Below, piece after piece: positions 41,874-47,621 of a stretch of 47,621 nt of DNA. The stretch's first letter is position 1. Each line of letters begins with the position of its first letter. The position numbers and the translations under genes are program-made. The DNA is taken from assembly GCA_002699025.1 (NCBI GenBank), contig PABA01000169.1, positions 1 to 47,621 of the forward strand, written 5' to 3'. The notes below the pieces were generated by a model, which saw only the letters and a program-made list of their open reading frames with translations, was not told the DNA's origin and made no database searches. The stretch is from Sandaracinus sp. (GTDB taxonomy: Bacteria; Myxococcota_A; Polyangia; Polyangiales; Houyiibacteriaceae).

Positions 41874-44033
41874 TCAGGCCCCGCCGCGGACCGCGCGCCG
41901 GAGCCGGTGCGCGAGCCGCGAGTTGCTCTCGTAGGTGAGCGCGTTGCGGGCGGCGCGGGCCATGGCCCGCGGGTCGCCGAGGAGCACGACGAGCTTCTTC
42001 GCGCGCGTCACCGCCGTGTAGAGGAGGGCGCGGCTGAGCAGCACGTGGTGCGCCCCATGGAGCACGACCACCACCGCCGGGAACTCCGAGCCCTGCACCT
42101 TGTGGATGGTGCTCGCGTAGGCGAGGGCGAGGTTGTCGAGCTCCTTCACCGGGTACTTCACCTCGCGCCCGTCGACGTTCACGTAGGTGATCCCGCCCTC
42201 CACGCGCGAGACGGTCCCGAGGTCGCCGTTGTAGACGTCCCGGTCGTAGTCGTTGCGGAGCTGCATCACCTTGTCGCCCTCGAAGAGGCTTCCCAGCCGC
42301 TTCGGGTCGGCGCCCGCGTTCAGGTGCCGCTGGAGCAGCGCGTTCAGCCCCTCGGTCCCGAGCGGCCCGCGCCGCATGGGCGCCAGCACCTGCACCTCGC
42401 GCACGGGATCGAAGCCGTAGGTCTGGCTCATGCGCCCGAGCATCGTGCAGAGCAGCTCGCCCACCCGCTCCGGGTCGCGCGCCTTCACCACGAAGAGGTC
42501 CCCCTCGCCCCGCTCGCCGCTCGGCGTCGGCTCGGGCATGGCCCCGCGCAGGATCGCATGCGCCCCGCGCACGATGGCGCTCCGCTGGGCCTGCCGGAAG
42601 ACCTCCTCGAGGCGCACCAGCGCGCCCACCTCGCTCGCGATCAGCTCCCGCAGCACCTGCCCCGGTCCGACCGGCGGGAGCTGGTCCACGTCGCCCACGA
42701 GCACCAGCCGCGACGAGGGCGCGATCGCGTCGAGGAGGCTGTGCGCGAGCTGCACGTTCAGCATCGACGCCTCGTCGACGAGCACCACCTCGGCGTCGAG
42801 CGGGTCCCTCGCGCCGCGCTGGAAGCCGCCGGTCGCCGGGTTCCACTCGAGCATGCGGTGGATGGTCTTGGCCTCGGCTCCCGTCGCCTCGTGGAGCCGC
42901 TTGGCCGCGCGCCCGGTCGGCGCGCAGAGGAGGATGCGCCGGTCGAGGGCCCGCTGCGCCCGCACGATGGCCCGCACGGTCGTCGTCTTTCCCGTACCCG
43001 GCCCGCCCGTCAGGACCATGAGCCCGTGCGTCATCGACGTCCGCACGGCGTCCCGCTGGCGCTCGCTCAGCGTGAGGTCCGCCGTCGCCGTCTTCAGCGC
43101 CTGGTCGATGCCGTCGGGCACCACGCGCGGGCGGGCGAGCTTGGCGAGGCGCTCGGCGACGCGCCGCTCGGCCAGGTGGAGCGGCGGCGGGTAGATGTCG
43201 TCCTCCTCGACGATCACGAGGCCCCGCCCGGCGAGCGTGTCGACGGCCTCCTCGACGCGCTCCGCGGGCACCTCGAGCCGCCGCGTGGCCTCGATCAGCT
43301 CCGGCCGCTCGAGGAAGACGTGCCCGTCGTCGGCGGCCCGGGCCAGCACGTGGAGGGTCGCGCCAGCCGCCCGGCGCGGGTCGTCCGGCCCGATGCCCAC
43401 GGCCCGGCCGATCCGATCGGCCGTCCGGAAGCCGATCCCGCGTACCTGCTCGGCGACGAGGTAGGGATCGTCGCGCAGCACGCGCCCGGCGTCCTCGCCG
43501 TAGCGCTGGAGCACCTTCCGGGCGAGCGCTGGCCCGAGCCCGAGCGCGTGGAGGAAGCTCAGCGCCTCCGCCTCGTCCCGCCGGGCGCGCACGGCCTCGG
43601 CGATGGCCTCCGCGCGTGCCGGGCCGATGCCGTCCACCTCCCGGAGCCGGCCCGACTGGGTCGCGATCACCTCGAGGGTCTTCTCGCCGAAGCGCTCGAC
43701 GAGCCGCTCCGCGAGCCGCGGCCCGATGCCCTGGATCATGCCCGAGCCGAGGTAGCGGACGATGCCTTCCTTGGTGGTGGGCACCACCGGCGTGAAGGTG
43801 CGCACGCGGAAGCGCTCTCCGTAGACCGCGTGCTTCTGCCAGCGGCCCTGCATGCGCAGCGTTTCGCCGACCGCGAGCTGGCCGAGGTCGCCGATCGCCG
43901 TGAAGGTCTCGTCCTCACGGCCCGCGCGGCGGAAGCGGGCCACCGAGAAGCGCCCGTCCTCGCTCTGGAAGACGAGCTCCTCGACGAGCCCCTCGACGGT
44001 CTCTTCGCGCAGCAGGGGCGCGGCGCGGCTCAT
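41874..44033 (-). CDS. recD2: RecD2-type ATP-dependent DNA helicase
   Basis: 719 residues from the ATG at 44033; the frame extends upstream but only from this point matches RecD2. An OB-like start (EELVFQSEDGRFSVARFRR) leads to helix-hairpin-helix motifs (IQGIGPRLAERLVERFGE, VDGIGPARAEAI) and the superfamily 1B helicase core: Walker A GGPGTGKTT (about 343-351), CAPTGRAAKRL, LVDEAS (Walker B), GDVDQLPPVGPG and a C-terminal TIHKVQGSEF and LYTAVTRAKK. RecD2 acts alone, without RecBC, in replication-fork repair and recombination in Deinococcus and Bacillus. It lies 25 bases after the LTD lipoprotein gene, so the two may share a transcript. Confidence 0.94.
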   Translation of the reverse strand: MSRAAPLLREETVEGLVEELVFQSEDGRFSVARFRRAGREDETFTAIGDLGQLAVGETLRMQGRWQKHAVYGERFRVRTFTPVVPTTKEGIVRYLGSGMIQGIGPRLAERLVERFGEKTLEVIATQSGRLREVDGIGPARAEAIAEAVRARRDEAEALSFLHALGLGPALARKVLQRYGEDAGRVLRDDPYLVAEQVRGIGFRTADRIGRAVGIGPDDPRRAAGATLHVLARAADDGHVFLERPELIEATRRLEVPAERVEEAVDTLAGRGLVIVEEDDIYPPPLHLAERRVAERLAKLARPRVVPDGIDQALKTATADLTLSERQRDAVRTSMTHGLMVLTGGPGTGKTTTVRAIVRAQRALDRRILLCAPTGRAAKRLHEATGAEAKTIHRMLEWNPATGGFQRGARDPLDAEVVLVDEASMLNVQLAHSLLDAIAPSSRLVLVGDVDQLPPVGPGQVLRELIASEVGALVRLEEVFRQAQRSAIVRGAHAILRGAMPEPTPSGERGEGDLFVVKARDPERVGELLCTMLGRMSQTYGFDPVREVQVLAPMRRGPLGTEGLNALLQRHLNAGADPKRLGSLFEGDKVMQLRNDYDRDVYNGDLGTVSRVEGGITYVNVDGREVKYPVKELDNLALAYASTIHKVQGSEFPAVVVVLHGAHHVLLSRALLYTAVTRAKKLVVLLGDPRAMARAARNALTYESNSRLAHRLRRAVRGGA

Positions 44034-44058
44034 CGGCGCCTCTCGCTCATCGGGCTGC

Positions 44059-45732
44059 TCATGGGGCTCCGGGCGTGCAGGGCGCCGCCCCGAAGGCGAT
44101 CGGATCGGCGCTTCGGCCGGCGCCCTCGCGGACGACGCAGACGCCGGGGCCGGGCGCGGGGATGGCCGGGACGGTCGAGAGCCGCCGCCCCTCCGCGTCG
44201 CGCAGGTAGAGGGCCTCGCCGGCGTTCGAGAGGCCGCCGCTGGCCAGCGAGCTCCCGATCCGCACGAGGGGGACACCGTCGGGGACGGGCGGATCGTCGG
44301 GGTGGCTGGGGTCGAAGCCGTCGGCGACGAGGAGGGCGCGGCCGCCCGGCGGGAGGGTCCACACGCCCATCACGACGTCCCCGAGGCGGTCGGGGCGGTC
44401 GGCGAGCGCGAGGCCTTCCAGGGAGACGGGCACGGCGCCGGAGTTTAGCAGCTCGACGTACTCCTGCCGGGGCTCGGGCCCGCGCGCGTCGGCGCGGACC
44501 TCGGCGATGGTCAGCGGCGCGAGGGGAGGGTGCGTGCGGAGCTCGAGCGCCTCCACGTGCGTCTCCCCGGCGAGCCCGACCAGGCGGAGCTCGGCGCGCT
44601 CGAGGGCGTCCGGGCCGAGGCCGCTCAGGCGGAGGCTCACCTCGCCCCGCGGAGCCACGACCCGATCGCTGGCGTGCTCCCCGACGAGGAACGCGCGGAC
44701 CGGGCCGTCGACGCGGAGCCGGAGGCGGGCGGCGTCGTCGTCGGCGAGCAGGCAGCCCGGGCCGAGGGCCTCCTCGTCGAGGGCACACTCGAGGGGCGAG
44801 GTGCGCAGGCCGAAGGCTTCCGAGGCGCCGGTCTCGAAGGTCGCCTCCCAGGGCCCGATGGCGGCGCCGCCCCGGTCTCGGACGGCCTCGCCGACACGCA
44901 AGCGGTAGGTCGCGCGGGGGCGGAGCACGCCGCTCCAGCGGAGTCGTACGCAGGTGCCCTCGCGCCAGCCGAGCACCTCGCAGCTCACGACCTCGGCCTC
45001 GGCCGTGACCCGGCCCTCGGGCCCCTCGAGGGTGACGCCGGCGGCGCCCTGGATCGCCCCGTCGAAGCGGACGGCCGCGAAGGCCAGCTCGGGCGGCACG
45101 CCCGCCGCGCCCGCCGGGGGCCAGCTCCCCACGGCCTCGGCGCCGGCGCCGCTCGGCGCGACGCGGAGGTCGGCGAGGAAAGGCGCGAAGGGGGCGCCGT
45201 CGTCGGCCGTGCGGGCCCAGCTCCCCAGGGCGACGTGGTAGCGCTCCCCCGGCGCGAGCGCGGCCGCGGGCGTCAGCCGGACCCGGTGGCCGTCGTCTTC
45301 GAGGCTCAGCTCGATCGGCTCCCGCAGACGCTCGTGGGCGACGAGGAGCGGGCGGCGCCGGAGGTCCTCCTCGAGCCGCCCGCGGTCGGCGACCTCGCGG
45401 AGGAGGAAGAGGGAGGGCTCGTCGGGATCGAGGGCGATCGGGCGCGTGAACCGGAGCTCGAGGACGGGGCGCCGTGGCGCGGCGTCGGCCTCCCAGGGCG
45501 CGCCGGTGTGATCGAGGACCGCGATGCCCGTGGTGGCGGGGGAGGGCGGGCCCGAGTCCGGCGGCGCGTCGACGGCGGGCGCGTCGGGGGGCGGTCCGGC
45601 GTCGGGGGTGGGGACGCCTTCGTCGAGGCCCAGGCAGGCGACGAGGAGGGTCGCGAGGGCGGGGGCGAGCGTGGACGGGAGGACGGGGGAGCGGAGCGGG
45701 GCCGCGGTGGAGGCGGACGTCGGGGCGCGCAT
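44059..45732 (-). CDS. Lipoprotein with lamin-tail domain and Ig-like repeats
   Basis: 557 residues from the ATG at 45732, which has GAGGAAG eight bases before it. The signal ends in LLVAC, a lipobox. An Asp/Pro/Ala linker follows, then repeated Ig-like or Bacterial-Ig strands (FTRPIALDPDEPSLFLL, VRLTPAAALAPGERYHVAL, GVPPELAFAAVRFDGAI). Near the C-terminus TIAEVRADARGPEPRQEYVELLNSG and VSLEGLALADRPD match the lamin tail domain, which is common in myxobacterial surface proteins. It is probably surface-attached. The first of two genes with recD2, though their functions look unrelated. Confidence 0.82.
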   Translation of the reverse strand: MRAPTSASTAAPLRSPVLPSTLAPALATLLVACLGLDEGVPTPDAGPPPDAPAVDAPPDSGPPSPATTGIAVLDHTGAPWEADAAPRRPVLELRFTRPIALDPDEPSLFLLREVADRGRLEEDLRRRPLLVAHERLREPIELSLEDDGHRVRLTPAAALAPGERYHVALGSWARTADDGAPFAPFLADLRVAPSGAGAEAVGSWPPAGAAGVPPELAFAAVRFDGAIQGAAGVTLEGPEGRVTAEAEVVSCEVLGWREGTCVRLRWSGVLRPRATYRLRVGEAVRDRGGAAIGPWEATFETGASEAFGLRTSPLECALDEEALGPGCLLADDDAARLRLRVDGPVRAFLVGEHASDRVVAPRGEVSLRLSGLGPDALERAELRLVGLAGETHVEALELRTHPPLAPLTIAEVRADARGPEPRQEYVELLNSGAVPVSLEGLALADRPDRLGDVVMGVWTLPPGGRALLVADGFDPSHPDDPPVPDGVPLVRIGSSLASGGLSNAGEALYLRDAEGRRLSTVPAIPAPGPGVCVVREGAGRSADPIAFGAAPCTPGAP

Positions 45733-45875
45733 GACGTCTTCCTCGGGCCGCGGCGGCGCGGGTTGCCGGGCTCCATGGGGGAGGAGCGACGCCGGCCAGC
45801 GGGCCGAAGTGCCCGAAAGCGTTCGCGAAGCTCGAACACTGCGGCTGAATCGATCCAGCACGGCGCGAACTGCGC

Positions 45876-45881
45876 TATGAT
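45876..45881 (+). promoter_or_regulatory. Candidate -10 element of the kinase gene
   Basis: TATGAT (5 of 6 to TATAAT) lies 9 bases before the ATG at 45891, so transcription would start about two bases before it. No good -35 is visible. If correct, the message is essentially leaderless, in keeping with the absence of a Shine-Dalgarno sequence. Confidence 0.35.
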
Positions 45882-45890
45882 TCGGCAGCC

Positions 45891-47426
<1,536 letters not shown>

Positions 47427-47621
47427 CGTTTTCCGCTCGCTCCGCTCGCTATTTGGGGCTTACCAGCGGGCCCGTGGGGCCCTCGGCGCGGCCTCCGGCC
47501 GCGTCACACGGGTCGGTTCTTCGTGGGTCCGCGAAGGCGGCTCCGTGGGGCCGGGCTACGGGGCGGAGATGGGGGCGCTCCCCTTCGCAGCCCGGTGACT
47601 TCGCCGCTCCGCGGCTGGAGC
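47427..47621. other. Window-end intergenic sequence
   Basis: 195 bases after the kinase stop with no gene I can support. A perfect stem CGCGGCC-TCC-GGCCGCG lies at 47487-47503 and may end the kinase transcript. Confidence 0.4.

Noticed and set aside
41763-45008. A 1081-codon open frame on the plus strand
   Set aside because: It lies antisense to recD2 and the LTD lipoprotein, both with clear domains, and is rich in Arg, Gly and Val-Glu-His without any motif. It arises from third-position G/C bias.

Overview
The window is chromosomal DNA of very high G+C content (about 70% by eye), densely packed with genes on both strands. Several features point to a myxobacterium-like member of the Myxococcota, probably Polyangia or Sandaracinaceae. 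These are secreted Cys-rich lipoproteins, an OmpA protein with thrombospondin type 3 repeats, a Hanks-type kinase with an extra C-terminal domain, a lexA gene with a Myxococcus-like SOS box, a sigma54-type promoter, and many GTG starts coupled to the previous stop by a GTGA overlap. The taxon is an inference from gene content. I saw no rRNA, tRNA, phage, insertion sequence or CRISPR array.

Layout. 1-2476: tail of an Ala/Pro/Glu-repeat protein and two coupled lipoprotein genes, the second an esterase. 2606-7466: membrane-lipid genes. A PAP2 phosphatase, a flippase-like membrane protein and a small membrane protein read leftward; a TPR-AIM24 fusion and pgsA read rightward from a shared divergent region. 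7578-8939: an MIF-type tautomerase and a PPC-domain protein with a CarD-like tail. 9001-12909: an oligopeptide-type ABC transporter (permease, binding protein, permease) without ATPase genes; one permease carries an extra domain of about 108 residues. 13032-15874: a Cys-rich lipoprotein, a MerR-like regulator, a sigma-region-4-like protein and lexA. 15967-19306: an outer-membrane-type protein, a DHH-CBS phosphoesterase, and uspA with hpf behind a very good sigma54 promoter match.

19436-27059: an unknown gene coupled to a GH35 beta-galactosidase, an SDR oxidoreductase, the fluoride channel crcB, a DUF2202 protein and a UbiB-family kinase-like protein. 27191-30749: an unknown beta-rich protein coupled to an isoaspartyl peptidase, then glnB and glnA, closed by a strong hairpin. 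31007-34032: psd coupled to a methyltransferase with a 390-residue disordered acidic N-terminus. 34051-39040: a leftward set exbB-exbD-tonB followed by ompA-TSP3 and a lipoprotein, which looks like an energised envelope machine. 39445-47426: truD, a serine beta-lactamase-fold hydrolase, a lamin-tail-domain lipoprotein with recD2, and a Ser/Thr kinase.

Three themes run through the window. The first is phospholipid metabolism (pgsA, psd, PAP2, flippase, perhaps a phospholipid methyltransferase). The second is nitrogen and stress control (PII-GlnA, UspA-HPF under sigma54, LexA). The third is the cell envelope (ExbBD-TonB-OmpA and many lipoproteins). The best candidates for something undescribed are the permease with an inserted periplasmic domain, the PPC/W-repeat/CarD-like protein, the TPR-AIM24-PgsA operon, the Psd-coupled methyltransferase, and a PII protein whose T-loop lacks the usual glutamine at position 39.
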